DNA of 36,408 nucleotides from Bacillota bacterium (GTDB lineage Bacteria; Bacillota; Sulfobacillia; Sulfobacillales; JAIMBI01). Shown one piece after another: positions 17,284-26,001 of this stretch. The stretch is taken from NCBI GenBank assembly GCA_021846565.1, contig JAJZWS010000029.1, forward strand, positions 1 through 36,408, read 5' to 3'. The notes under the pieces were generated by a model. The model worked only from the letters and a program-made list of their open reading frames with translations, was not told where the DNA came from and ran no database searches. Both the position numbers and the translations under genes were made by a program. The first letter of the stretch is position 1; each line of letters opens with the position of its first letter.

Positions 17284-18642
17284 GTGGACCGCGGTGCGCA
17301 GGTGGTCGTGGACGTCACGGCCATGGGTCAGGCGGGGGATGGGGTGGCGAAAGCGCCCGACGGGCGCACGTTGTTTGTGCGCGGTGCGCTTCCCGGCGAA
17401 CGTGTGCGGGCCACGGTCACCGAGCTGCACAGCAACTTCGTCCGGGCCCGCCGGGACCAGGTGCTTAAGGCGTCGGATGACCGCGTATCTCCGCCGTGCC
17501 CGGTCTTTGGCCGCTGCGGCGGATGCACGTTTCAACACTGGAGCTACGACGCGGAACTTCGCCACAAGCAGGATCGGGTGGTGCAGGCCTTAAGGCGCAT
17601 CGGCGGTTTTGAGGCGCCTCCCGTAAAGCCCGTGGTGCCGGCGCCCGATCCCTATGGGTATCGGGCCAAAGCCAGCTTTGCCTATGCGGGTACGGTGGAC
17701 CGTCCGGTGCTGGGCTTCTACGTCGCGGGCACCCACCGGGTGGTGCCACTGGCGGAGTGCGCCATTCAGGATGACCTCATCAACGACGTGCTGGCCGCCG
17801 CGCTGCCGGCGGCCACCGGCCTCGCGCTCGCGCCGTACCAGGAAGAGACGGGCCAAGGCTTGCTGCGACATCTGGTGGTGCGCGCGAGCCGCTGGCAGCG
17901 GACCACGGCCGCCATGGTCGTGGTCAGCGCGACCGATCCGCGCCTCGCGGTGTGGGCCGAGCGTCTGATGGCGCGCGTGCCGACGCTGGCCGGGGTGGCG
18001 GTGAATGTGAATCCCGACCGCACAAATCGGATCGAGGGACCGGTCACCCGCACCCTCGCCGGGGATCCGGTGCTGCAGGAACAGATACTCGGCGTGCCCT
18101 TTCGCCTGGCCCCGGACGCATTCTTTCAGGTGAATCCGATTCAGGTGGAGCGTTTGTACGCTCTGGTGCTCACCGGCATGGGTCCCGAGCGTGTGGAGAC
18201 GGCCTGGGACCTGTATGCCGGCGTGGGGACGCTGGCGCGGCTCATGGCGGGCCGCGCCGACCAGGTTGACGCGGTCGAGATGAACGCGCGGGCCGTGGCC
18301 GAAGGCCGGCACAATACGGCCGGGTACCCGGTCCGGTTTCACGTCGGAGGCGTGGAGGGCGTGCTCGCGGAGCTGCTGGATGGCGGGTCGACGCCGGATG
18401 TCGCGGTGATGGACCCGCCACGCAGCGGTGTCCGCCCGGTGGTGGTGGCGGCCCTCCTGGAGGCTCGGCCCCGCCGGATCGTTTATGTCAGTTGTCGGCC
18501 GGAAACCCTGGCGCGTGACCTCCGCCTCCTAAGCGAGGCCTACACCCTCCGTTCCGTGGAACCCGTGGACATGTTTCCACGGTCGGACCACGTGGAATCC
18601 GTAGCGGTGCTGGAGCGGCGCGGCGGAGCCCAGGCGGTCTGA
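17284..18642 (+). CDS. rlmD: 23S rRNA (uracil-C5)-methyltransferase, RlmD/RlmCD (TrmA) family
   Basis: The ~452-residue SAM-dependent enzyme methylates uracil C5 in 23S rRNA; Firmicute homologues can modify both U747 and U1939. An N-terminal TRAM domain (DVTAMGQAGDGVAK...GERVRATV) precedes an iron-sulfur cysteine set (CPVFGRCGGC plus a further Cys downstream). SAM motif I is DLYAGVGTLARLMA. The catalytic block DPPRSGVR and VYVSCRPETLARDL contains the nucleophilic cysteine. TTG at 17278 overlapping the gatB stop is an alternative start; GTG 17284 has better spacing to GGCGG. Its place directly behind gatB matches other Firmicutes. Which uridine is modified cannot be told from sequence. Confidence 0.92.
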   Translation: MDRGAQVVVDVTAMGQAGDGVAKAPDGRTLFVRGALPGERVRATVTELHSNFVRARRDQVLKASDDRVSPPCPVFGRCGGCTFQHWSYDAELRHKQDRVVQALRRIGGFEAPPVKPVVPAPDPYGYRAKASFAYAGTVDRPVLGFYVAGTHRVVPLAECAIQDDLINDVLAAALPAATGLALAPYQEETGQGLLRHLVVRASRWQRTTAAMVVVSATDPRLAVWAERLMARVPTLAGVAVNVNPDRTNRIEGPVTRTLAGDPVLQEQILGVPFRLAPDAFFQVNPIQVERLYALVLTGMGPERVETAWDLYAGVGTLARLMAGRADQVDAVEMNARAVAEGRHNTAGYPVRFHVGGVEGVLAELLDGGSTPDVAVMDPPRSGVRPVVVAALLEARPRRIVYVSCRPETLARDLRLLSEAYTLRSVEPVDMFPRSDHVESVAVLERRGGAQAV

Positions 18643-18736
18643 TCACGTGACGGGGCGCCAAGCGGCCGCGGTGCGCGAGGGGCCAAAAGCCCTCGGGGCA
18701 GCGCCGCGTACAGGCTGTGTCCGGCTAGATCCGGCG

Positions 18737-18742
18737 TATAAT
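18737..18742 (+). promoter_or_regulatory. -10 element upstream of the Rpn gene
   Basis: A perfect TATAAT lies 24 bases before the GTG start, with GGGAGG between them as ribosome binding site. No -35 hexamer of quality is seen at the expected distance. Confidence 0.45.
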
Positions 18743-18765
18743 GGGAACAACCGCAGGGAGGGTGG

Positions 18766-19671
18766 GTGCGCAGGGTGGAGCTGTTGGACCCTCGGAACGA
18801 CTTTCTGTTCAAGCGGATCTTTGCAGCAGAAGAAAATCGCGACCTCTTGGTTCATCTGCTGAACGCGGTATTTGTCGATGCCGACCAGCCCCCGGTGGCC
18901 GAGGTGGAGCTGTTGAACCCCGCGATCGACCCGATGTCCCTCAGTGACAAGCTGACGATTTTGGACCTGAAGGCGCGCACCGAGACGGGTGTCCTGCTTG
19001 ATGTGGAGATGCAGTTGACCGACGAGCGGGACATGGCCGCGCGGACGCTCTACTACTGGGCCAAGTTGTTTGACCAGCAGCTGAAGTCCGGCGGAGCTTA
19101 CAAGGCCCTGCACAAGACGGTGACGATTAACTTGCTGAACTTTGTCTACCTGCCCTCGGCCCCGGCGCACAGCACGTTTCACCTGCGCGAAGATCGCCGT
19201 GCCGACCTGTTGACCGACTTGTGTGAGGTGCATTTTGTGGAATTGCCGAAGGTGGGGCGGGTTGAGCGGTCGGACGTCGCCCTGGAGCGGTGGGTGTTGT
19301 ACTTGACCCTGGACACGTTGGCCCAACGGGAGGTGTTGGCCATGGGGGACCCGGTGATGCAAAAGGCTGTAAACGTATTAGAGTTTCTGAGTCAGGACCA
19401 GCAGGTCCGCGAGCAGTACGAGGCCCGGCAAAAAGGCCTGCGGGACTTCCGATCAGCGATGGAGACCCAGCGCGAGAAGGGCCGGGAAGAAGGCCGGGAA
19501 GAAGGCCGGGAGGAAGGCCGGGAGGAAGGCCGGGAAGAAGGCCGGGAAGAAGGCCGCCAGAACCTGCGCGCCGCCGCCCGCGCGTTGCTGGCCATGGGCG
19601 TTTCCCGGGAAAAGGTGGCCCGGGCCACGCAGCTGTCGACGGCTGAGGTCGAGGCACTGGAACGGCCCTAG
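18766..19671 (+). CDS. Rpn family recombination-promoting nuclease (PD-(D/E)XK)
   Basis: The 301-residue product belongs to the Rpn/PDDEXK_2 'transposase-like' nuclease family, whose E. coli members promote RecA-independent recombination. The start LLDPRNDFLFKRIF is the family hallmark. The catalytic core is visible as LTILDLKARTETGVLLDVEMQ (Asp ... ExQ; shown here in parts, about residues 65-86). A charged coiled linker with six GREE repeats follows, then the typical C-terminal mini-helix block LLAMGVSREKVARATQLSTAEVEAL. The GTG start is preceded by GGGAGG. A truncated second copy lies directly downstream, indicating local duplication. These genes are commonly multicopy and variable; the cellular role here is unknown. 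Confidence 0.88.
   Translation: MRRVELLDPRNDFLFKRIFAAEENRDLLVHLLNAVFVDADQPPVAEVELLNPAIDPMSLSDKLTILDLKARTETGVLLDVEMQLTDERDMAARTLYYWAKLFDQQLKSGGAYKALHKTVTINLLNFVYLPSAPAHSTFHLREDRRADLLTDLCEVHFVELPKVGRVERSDVALERWVLYLTLDTLAQREVLAMGDPVMQKAVNVLEFLSQDQQVREQYEARQKGLRDFRSAMETQREKGREEGREEGREEGREEGREEGREEGRQNLRAAARALLAMGVSREKVARATQLSTAEVEALERP
19480..19551 (+). repeat. Six in-frame 12-bp repeats encoding GREE
   Basis: Six tandem GGCCGGGA(A/G)GAA units each encode Gly-Arg-Glu-Glu in the linker of the Rpn protein. The downstream truncated copy has only two units (20027-20050). The units keep frame, so copy-number change by slippage would alter linker length without breaking the protein. Confidence 0.9.
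19552..19665 (+). repeat. 114-bp direct repeat with 20051-20164
   Basis: The 3' end of the Rpn gene and the 3' end of its truncated copy are the same over 114 bases except one substitution (GCC versus GTC, Ala to Val). The spacing between copies is 499 bases. Upstream of the repeat the two copies are clearly diverged, so the near identity suggests recent gene conversion. Confidence 0.9.
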
Positions 19672-19719
19672 CGAAGGCCGACCAGCCGTGGCGTCCTTGC
19701 CGATGCTGCGTCGGAACGT

Positions 19720-20170
19720 TGTACCTGCCCTCGGCGCGCATAGTACGTTCACGTGGCTGAGGATCGGCGCAGGGCCCGTGTGACCGGCGTGTGCGAGGTT
19801 CACTTCAGGGAATTGCTGAGGGCCGAGGGGCCGGACGGGGACCCCTCGCTCTGGATCGGAGAGTTGCGGTTAGGGGAAGGTGTTGGTCGTGGGAGATCCG
19901 GTGAGGCCCCAGGCCGTGGACGTGTTGGAGTTTCTGAAGCAGGACCGAGCGATTCGCGAACAGAATGAGGCCCGGGAGAAGGGCATGCGGGACTTCTGGT
20001 CACAGATGGAGACCCAGCGCGACAAGGGCCGGGAAGAAGGCCGGGAAGAAGGCCGCCAGAACCTGCGCGCCGTCGCCCGCGCGTTGCTGGCCATGGGCGT
20101 TTCCCGGGAAAAGGTGGCCCGGGCCACGCAGCTGTCGACGGCTGAGGTCGAGGCACTGGAACGGGCATAG
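19720..20170 (+). pseudogene. Truncated second Rpn-family copy
   Basis: This segment corresponds to the second half of the Rpn gene at 18766. It starts at TACCTGCCCTCGGC, matching 19147 in the intact gene. It then reads GVCEVHFRELL in one frame, loses the frame, and resumes as VGDPVRPQAVDVLEFLKQD down to the stop at 20170. The N-terminal nuclease core is missing. A frame from 19880 (96 residues) stays open and could still make a peptide containing the coiled linker and C-terminal helices, but without the catalytic residues. Best read as a decayed tandem duplicate. Confidence 0.8.
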
Positions 20171-20304
20171 GGAGACTTGCCAGTCGTCAGGCCCGGGATT
20201 GTGCCAGAGTTGCGCGCCATCGGCCGCGGGTCGGCCTCGTGCTCCGCCCTACGTCGCGGGGAAAGACCCGATCGCCTCACTGGCGTTCGCGCGCCCAAGG
20301 TTAT

Positions 20305-20329
20305 GGGCGGCCCTGGGTTGGGGCCGCCC
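20305..20329. terminator. GC-rich hairpin between convergent genes
   Basis: GGGCGGCCC (20305-20313) pairs with GGGCCGCCC (20321-20329) around seven bases. It sits between the Rpn remnant (+) and the end of the permease gene (-). Neither side has a clear T-tract, so it may be a weak bidirectional terminator. Confidence 0.4.
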
Positions 20330-20344
20330 GCTGAAAGGCTTTGG

Positions 20345-21751
20345 TCAAAGCCGCGAGTGCGACGCCGTCAGACGAGGCCGCACGAACAAATAGGCGATCC
20401 CGACGGTGACGATGAATGCCGCCGCCAGTTCGAGGCCGATGCGCTCACTGGTGGCAAAAAACGCGCCCCCCATGCCTACGGCCACCACCAGGAGGGTGAA
20501 ATACGTGGTCCACGGATAGAGAACGAGCTTCAGCGTGAGATGGTCGGGCTTCTTCTCCTGGAGATACCGCCGATACCTGAGGTGCGTCAGCAGCACCACC
20601 AGCCAGATGAACATGGCCTGGAACCCGGTGGCGGTGACCAGGTAGGTGTAAGCGGTCTTCGGCAGCAGGTAGGCCAGCAGGATGGTGAGGGCGAGAAGCG
20701 CGGCCGACCACCAGATGGCCATGGCCGGCAGCCCCTTGTGATTGAGCCGGCCGACGGCCCGCGGCGCCTGTCGATGCTGGCCTAAGTCGTACAAGACGCG
20801 GCTGTTGCTGTACAGCGCGGCGTTCATGGTGGACAGGACGGCGAAAATCAGGACCAGGTTCATCACGTGCCCGATGTCCGGGATGCCGGTCAGCGTCAGG
20901 GCCTGGACGAACGGACTCGTGTGGGTGACGATGTGGTTGGCGGGGACGAGTGCCAGGATGGCCACCACGGACCCCAGGTACAAAATTACGACCAGCGGAA
21001 TCGTGAGCGCGAGCGAGCCGGCGATGGTTTTGGCGGGATGCTTCGTTTCCCCCGCGGCGAGCCCCAGCACGCCAGTGCCCGCAAACGCAAAGAGCACCAG
21101 CACCAGCGAGGCCAGTGTCCCGATGCCGCCGTGCGGCCACCAGGCGACGGTGGACAGATGATAAAAAATGGGCGCCGAAGTGGGCCGGCCAGGCAGCACA
21201 CCTACCAGCACCGCGGCGGTTATGAGGATGAATAGCGAAACGGCCGCCACCTTGACGCCGGCCATCGCCCCTTCGATTTCTCCGAACCCACGCACGGAGA
21301 TGAAGTTGATGGCCACGATAGCCACCGAATACACCAGAGACCAGATCCAAAGCGCCAGGCCAGGAAACCAGCTGTGGGTAAATAGGGCGGCGGCGGTCAC
21401 TTCGGTGGCCATGGTGAGAACGCTCGAGAACCAGAACACCCAGCCCCCGATAAAGCTCATGCCGGGCCCGTAGACCCGCTCGGCGTAAACCAGAAACGAG
21501 CCCGGCGCGGGGTCGGCTGCCGACATCTCCGCCAGCGCCGTGATCTCGAGGCCCATGGCCAGCGCCGCGATGGCAAACAACCAGAGCGCACTGGCCCCCG
21601 AATGAGCGATGACGAGCCCGGTGGCCAGAAACAGGCCGGATCCCATGATGCCGCCCACGGTCAACAGCGTGAGCGGCATCACGCCGAGGTCCCGTTGAAA
21701 GGCCTGATGCGGCTTGGCCCTGGTGCGGGGATGCCCGGATTTAACGCTCAT
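20345..21751 (-). CDS. APC-family amino acid permease
   Basis: The 468-residue inner-membrane protein has about 12 hydrophobic segments and belongs to the amino acid-polyamine-organocation superfamily. The family signature in helix 1 is VGGIMGSGLFLATGL (the GxG/GSG substrate-binding bend). Helix 2 is followed by the acidic-rich loop ALAEMSAADPAPGSFLVYAERVYGP. Helix 6 has the FAFAGTGVLGLAAGETKHP motif, where the usual 'F-x-G-x-E' region is kept. This pattern is closest to the AAT group (GabP/AnsP/ProY-like) with proton-driven uptake; the substrate is unknown. The ATG start lies about 65 bases from the divergent thioesterase gene. Confidence 0.9.
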   Translation of the reverse strand: MSVKSGHPRTRAKPHQAFQRDLGVMPLTLLTVGGIMGSGLFLATGLVIAHSGASALWLFAIAALAMGLEITALAEMSAADPAPGSFLVYAERVYGPGMSFIGGWVFWFSSVLTMATEVTAAALFTHSWFPGLALWIWSLVYSVAIVAINFISVRGFGEIEGAMAGVKVAAVSLFILITAAVLVGVLPGRPTSAPIFYHLSTVAWWPHGGIGTLASLVLVLFAFAGTGVLGLAAGETKHPAKTIAGSLALTIPLVVILYLGSVVAILALVPANHIVTHTSPFVQALTLTGIPDIGHVMNLVLIFAVLSTMNAALYSNSRVLYDLGQHRQAPRAVGRLNHKGLPAMAIWWSAALLALTILLAYLLPKTAYTYLVTATGFQAMFIWLVVLLTHLRYRRYLQEKKPDHLTLKLVLYPWTTYFTLLVVAVGMGGAFFATSERIGLELAAAFIVTVGIAYLFVRPRLTASHSRL

Positions 21752-21768
21752 GGGCGGTAGGGTACACT
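21741..21768 (+). promoter_or_regulatory. Candidate promoter of the thioesterase gene
   Basis: TTAACG (21741-21746) and TACACT (21763-21768) with a 16-base spacer, about 50 bases before the start codon. Matches are moderate (four of six each) and the -35 lies inside the first codons of the divergent permease gene. Confidence 0.35.
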
Positions 21769-21817
21769 CATCAGACGGGCTTATGCGCCCAGACGCGCCA
21801 CCAGGGAAGGGCGGGAC

Positions 21818-22294
21818 ATGATGGCTTCGGTCTCAGGCAAGACGGTCGCCCAGAGCGTGACCGAGATGACGGAATTGGTTCTGCCGAACGACTCCAACAT
21901 GCTCGGCAACATCTTGGGTGGGCGCGTGATGCATTTTATTGACTTGGCGGCGGCCATTACCTGTGCGCGCCACGCCGGTCACGTGGCGGTCACGGCGTCC
22001 ATGGACCGTGTGGATTTTCGGCACCCGATCCGCGTGGGTCAGGTGATCGAGCTGCAGGCAAGGCTCAACTGGGCGGGCTCGACCTCGATGGAGGTGGAGG
22101 TGCAGGTGTTCTGCCAGGACCTCAGAGCTGGCACGCGTGTGCTGACCAGCACGGCCTTTCTGACCTTCGTCGCCCTGGATGACGAAGGGCACCCGGTGCG
22201 GGTGCCCCCGTTGGTGCTCACCACCCCTGAGGAGGAGCGCCGCTTTCGGGAGGCCGAGGAGCGCCGCGCGGAGCGGTTGCGCCGGCGGAGCTAG
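21818..22294 (+). CDS. Acyl-CoA thioesterase (hotdog fold, YciA/YkhA type)
   Basis: The 158-residue cytoplasmic enzyme is predicted to hydrolyse acyl-CoA. The single hotdog domain shows the family pattern VLPNDSNMLGNILGGRVMHFID (about residues 22-43), in which the Asn/Asp and the GG-helix form the active site. DRVDFRHPIRVGQV follows at about 64-77. The C-terminal tail is highly charged (EERRFREAEERRAERLRRR). GGAAGGG precedes the paired ATG-ATG start, so either Met (21818 or 21821) could be used. It is divergent from the permease and convergent with the DUF4129 gene; no fatty-acid genes lie nearby. Confidence 0.9.
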   Translation: MMASVSGKTVAQSVTEMTELVLPNDSNMLGNILGGRVMHFIDLAAAITCARHAGHVAVTASMDRVDFRHPIRVGQVIELQARLNWAGSTSMEVEVQVFCQDLRAGTRVLTSTAFLTFVALDDEGHPVRVPPLVLTTPEEERRFREAEERRAERLRRRS

Positions 22295-22387
22295 CGCGGC
22301 TCGGCGCGGCGTCGGGGGGCGGTGCCATGCGGTGCACTCGCGTCCCTGATCGGGGCGGCATCCCGGTCTGACCACCATCCTGGCTGG

Positions 22388-23479
22388 CTATCCTTGAGGT
22401 GCGCTTGGGTTTCTGGGTTGCCCTGGGTCCGTGGGCCAATGCTGCTGCACCGTCCGCGCGCGCCCTGGGTCATCCGGGGCGCCGCCGTAGCGCACCTCTT
22501 CATACAGAGACGCCAGCGGGCCGGTGGACCCCCCGTAGACGCGCCCCAGCCACTCCCGGACGGTCTCGCCGCGTTCCAGGCCTGCCCGCCGCCGCTCGGC
22601 GCGCCGCATCCGCGGCTGGACTACCCGCCGCGTCAGCACGGCCCGCACCCCGTACATGCGGTGCCGGCGAGCCGGGTCCATGACCTCTCGTTCCACCCGG
22701 CCCTCCTCACCCTCGTCGCGGCCACGCCGGCCTGGCGGTGCGATGCGGCGCACAGCCACGACAGCCAGCGCGATGGCCCCGGCCGCCAACACCACCGCCC
22801 CCACGAACAGCCAGAGTGGGGTTGGTGCCGCGTGAGCCACGTGCCGAGTGCGGCCGGCCCGGCCCGCGTATGCTTTTTGCAAGAGCTGACGCCCTCGCCC
22901 GTGGCTCAGGGCCGACACGAAAAACGCGACGACGTGCCCAATCCCGTCGAGGATGGCCCGCAGCAGGGGAAAGGCCAACCGCAGCGGCAGCAGCGCCACG
23001 AAGGCCATCACCACGAGGCCGGCCGCGGCACCTACCAGGGCCAGCGTCCCCGCCATGCGCACCTGGGCGGTCCGGTTTGTGGCGGGGTCGTGGTTTAGGT
23101 CGAGCGCCGCCACCAGACCTACCACGACGGCCGTCGGCAGGGTCCATGCCCAGGCGACGGCCACAATCGCCAGCGGCGCGGCCCCAATGAGCGCAATCGC
23201 CACGCGCTCGTACACCGCCGGCTGGTCCCGATGCGGGGGCGAGGCGCCCCGCCACATCGCCGCCAGCACCAAGAAGACACCCCACCACCCACCCGTCAGC
23301 GCGCCAGCGGCAATCCCCAGAATCCAGGTCGGTACCGCCTACGCCCCGTAGTACGGGCGCACCTGGGAAGCCGCGATGGCCGCCAGCGGCATCACCGCCA
23401 CGTCCCACCCGGCGCCGAAGTGCAGCGCCCAAGCCGCTAGCCAGCCCACCTCCAGCACCCACAGGAGGGCGCGCGCCAT
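22388..23479 (-). pseudogene. DUF4129-domain membrane protein interrupted by an in-frame TAG
   Basis: One continuous reading frame of about 364 codons is broken only by TAG at 23339-23341. The 46 residues before it (MARALLWVLEVGWLAAWALH ...) form membrane helices. The same frame continues after it (VPTWILGIAAGALTGGWWGV ...) with further helices, then a soluble C-terminus. That C-terminus, ETVREWLGRVYGG with LYEEVRYGG, is the DUF4129 pattern found at the end of TgpA-like transglutaminase proteins and beside DUF58 genes. No transglutaminase core is present. Its ATG overlaps the DUF58 stop (TGATG) with GAGGT upstream, as expected for a coupled operon. Reinitiation from TTG at 23272 could still make a shortened protein; a sequencing error or suppression are alternatives. 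Confidence 0.72.
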
Positions 23480-24729
23480 CACGGTGCCACCTCTGCGGGT
23501 GTCCAGGGATGCACGCGGACCCCCGCCAGCTGCGGCGCCCCGGCGTCCGGGCCCACGGGCACAAACGTGATAGGCACCCCGCGCTGCACCAACTGGCGCA
23601 GCGGGGTGTCCCAGCCCGGCCGGTGAAAGCACGCCAGCACGACCAGCTGGGCCCCGGGGCGGAGTCGCCGCGCCAACCCCGTGAGCGTCGGCGTGAGGTC
23701 GTGGCCCTGGCCGCCGCCCGGTTGCACCCACGCGAGCGCGGTCATCACGCGGGCCCACTGTTGTGGGCCGCGCGTCGCTGCCAGGTGCACCCCCCGCGGC
23801 GCGCCGTACACCGACCCCACCAGCGACAGCCCCACCGCGGACCCCTCGCGGAGGTGCCGATCGGCGACCGACGCTGCCGCCGACACCACCGCCTCAAACA
23901 AGGCGGGGTCGATGCCCTCCCAGAGAAACGGCGCCGAGGCGGCCAGGGCCACCAGCTCCACCGCGGCGTCGCCTTCGGGTTCCAGGCGCTTCACCTGCAG
24001 CGTGCCGGTGCGGGCCGTCGCGTGGGGGTGAATCAGGCGCGGGGGGGCGCCCGGCTGATACGGGCGGATGCCCGCGACACGCAGGGGATCGGGCGGGTTC
24101 CAGGGCGGACCCCGCCGTTCGCCCTGGGGCCGCGTGGATGCCACCAGTCCCGGCGGGACGGGGTACCGACGGGGATAGACCGTGACCACGGCGCGGTCGG
24201 CGCTGTGCTGTTCAAACCGCGCCCACCCCAGGGGATCCCCGCTCCACACACGGGCAGGGCCGATCTGCCAGCGGCCGCGGGCGGCCCCGGCCACCGTGAG
24301 CCGGTAGCGCACCCGTTCGTGGGCCCCGACAAACAGCGCCCCCGACACCATGCTGCCGTGGATCAGGCGCTGCAACCCCGGCGGCACAGGGGCCGCCACC
24401 TCGAGTCCCTCGGGGACGACCTCCTCGAAGTGCACGGTCGTGAGCGGCCACGGCTCCGGGTTCTCGACCGTGAGCCACACGTCGGCGGTGTCCCCTAAGG
24501 CCACGCCGGCTCGGCCCACATGATACGACAGGGCCAGTGTCGCGTAGCTACGTCGCGCCAGCCAGTCCGCGGCCAACGCGAGCATGAGCAGCATGGCGGC
24601 GGATCCAGCCAAGAGGGGCGCGCCGGCCCAGAGGCCCACGGCCACCGCCACGATGAAAAACTCCAAGACCCAGCGTCGCTGGGGAATCACCCAGTTCAGT
24701 CCCTTCCGCCTCCAAGTGATTCTCTGCAT
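23479..24729 (-). CDS. DUF58-domain protein
   Basis: The ~416-residue protein has two N-terminal membrane helices (about residues 23-60). A beta-rich extracytoplasmic region follows. The DUF58 block is in the middle: GDPLGWAR, then DPLRVAGIRPYQPGAPPRLIH, corresponding to the family 'R-x-Y-x-x-G-D' region. In this protein the canonical 'YxxGDxxRxIxW' reads YQPGAPPRLIH, so Asp is replaced. The C-terminus is a degenerate von Willebrand A-like fold. DUF58 proteins usually act with a MoxR AAA+ ATPase, but none is visible upstream. The ATG at 24729 is assumed; GTG at 24690 (VIPQRRW) is a good alternative. The coupled downstream gene is the interrupted DUF4129 protein. Confidence 0.8.
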   Translation of the reverse strand: MQRITWRRKGLNWVIPQRRWVLEFFIVAVAVGLWAGAPLLAGSAAMLLMLALAADWLARRSYATLALSYHVGRAGVALGDTADVWLTVENPEPWPLTTVHFEEVVPEGLEVAAPVPPGLQRLIHGSMVSGALFVGAHERVRYRLTVAGAARGRWQIGPARVWSGDPLGWARFEQHSADRAVVTVYPRRYPVPPGLVASTRPQGERRGPPWNPPDPLRVAGIRPYQPGAPPRLIHPHATARTGTLQVKRLEPEGDAAVELVALAASAPFLWEGIDPALFEAVVSAAASVADRHLREGSAVGLSLVGSVYGAPRGVHLAATRGPQQWARVMTALAWVQPGGGQGHDLTPTLTGLARRLRPGAQLVVLACFHRPGWDTPLRQLVQRGVPITFVPVGPDAGAPQLAGVRVHPWTPAEVAP

Positions 24730-25032
24730 TGACCAACGCACCGCAGCGTCCCTTGGTTGAACGCCCCGGCGAGGCGGTCTGCGGGCTCGCCACCTAGATT
24801 CCGTAGCTGTGTCGGCGCGGGTCCTGAGAGACTCGCTGGCGCCATACGCCATCGCATCCGGCCAGGAAAGGACACCAGACCTGTCCAGGAGTGCTCCGAA
24901 CCCATAGCACACATGACCGGCAGGCGTCGGGTCCCACCCTTCGCTCGTCGACGGGTGCGGTACAATTTCTCGGTTGGGATGCCAAGTCCTGCTACTTAGA
25001 CGCCTCACGTTGGATCCAAGGGGGTGAAAATC
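24730..25032. other. Intergenic region with a possible -10 element
   Basis: No gene recognised. On the plus strand TACAAT at 24961-24966 could be the -10 box for the XRE-like frame at 25033; no clear -35 box accompanies it. No MoxR-type ATPase fragment was found here. Confidence 0.4.
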
Positions 25033-25248
25033 ATGGAATTGGCCGTGATCCTCGTCCAAGCACGGAGGGAGAACGCACTGAGTCAAGGGGATGTCGCCAA
25101 AGCGGCGGCGGGCGGAAGCCGGGTCGCTGTATGTGAGCCAGGGAACCCGCGCCCACACCCTCATTTGGTCCGCCTGGCTGCTGCTGGACGGGCCCAGGCC
25201 CGTGCTGGCGCGATGGGTGCGGTGCTGGCGATCGTGGCTCAACACTGA
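25033..25248 (+). pseudogene. Damaged XRE-type helix-turn-helix regulator
   Basis: The frame opens with MELAVILVQARRENALSQGD plus VAKAA, a textbook first half of a Cro/C1-type HTH. The recognition-helix part is not in the same frame: SLYVSQ and GTRAHTL, matching the usual 'S..YVS..E.GTR.PTL' block, appear in the next frame (about 25117-25165). LVRLAAA, the usual following helix, appears back in the first frame (25165-25190). Two compensating frameshifts therefore seem to have scrambled the DNA-recognition segment. A 71-residue frame stays open, but it is unlikely to bind DNA normally. AAGGGGG lies eight bases before the ATG. Confidence 0.55.
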
Positions 25249-26001
25249 GCGCTGTGCGACCGGTACCGTGCTGCCCTCAATCGTCGCGTTGGGCAATCGG
25301 CCTATGACTTGTAGCGGTACGCCGCGGGGCGGGACGGTATGCAAGGGCGAAGAACGCCCAAGCGCCGGGACGACCCGCCCCGGAGAACAAGCCCGCCGGG
25401 CGTTCAACTATGGGCTACGTTGAAGCGCTGGGGGCGGTGCGAGCGGACCGTGTCGGAGTTGCAGCAGGTCTGTTGGTTCGACGAATAAAGTGGCGATCGA
25501 GAACCGGCGGCCGATGGTCGACTGGGCCTGGGACACACTTTTAGGGATGCGCGAGACTGGGCGACGGCGCTGGGCCATTGCGAGGCGTGATGGCTGGGGG
25601 CGGCGCTGCGCGACGTTTGCGCGTATTTAAGGATGGTGCTGTCCGGCCAATCGGACCAGACGTAGCCCGCTATCGAGGGCGAAGCCCTCCGGAGGCTTAT
25701 GCGGATGGCCGACCGTCAAAGGCGCGCGGCGGCCGGCACGACCCGGCGCCACATCCGTTGGACCCAGGGCACCGTGGCACCGGCGTTCAGCACGGGCCAT
25801 CGGGCGTATGGACGCGTGCGGGCGGCTCAACAGAAGCCTCATCCCATCGAGCCGCGTGGCGGCGAACCTCTGGAGCCGATTGCACGCCGATGGTGCCACC
25901 GCAAGCGGCCACGACGCGATATGAAGAGAGATCTCGCCATATATGACCAGCGCCAGGTCGGCCGGGTGGAGCCCCGTCGCATGCTGGCCGGCCGCCGCGC
26001 G
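25249..26001. other. 750-base region without a recognisable gene
   Basis: Several open frames cross this stretch but none has family-like motifs or consistent ribosome binding sites. Composition is less biased than in the neighbouring genes, as expected for decayed DNA. It separates the broken regulator from the AbrB gene. Confidence 0.5.

Noticed and set aside
19480-19551. Tandem repeats resembling a CRISPR array
   Set aside because: Units are 12 bp, contiguous without spacers, and in frame within a coding region.
23339-23341. TAG decoded as pyrrolysine
   Set aside because: No pyrrolysine gene is visible, the protein is not a methylamine methyltransferase, and other genes here use TAG as a normal stop.
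25261-25560. Possible IS605 OrfB remnant ('QSAYDL' and 'ARRAFNYGLR' stretches)
   Set aside because: The two stretches are in the reverse order to a real OrfB and no zinc finger or catalytic block follows.
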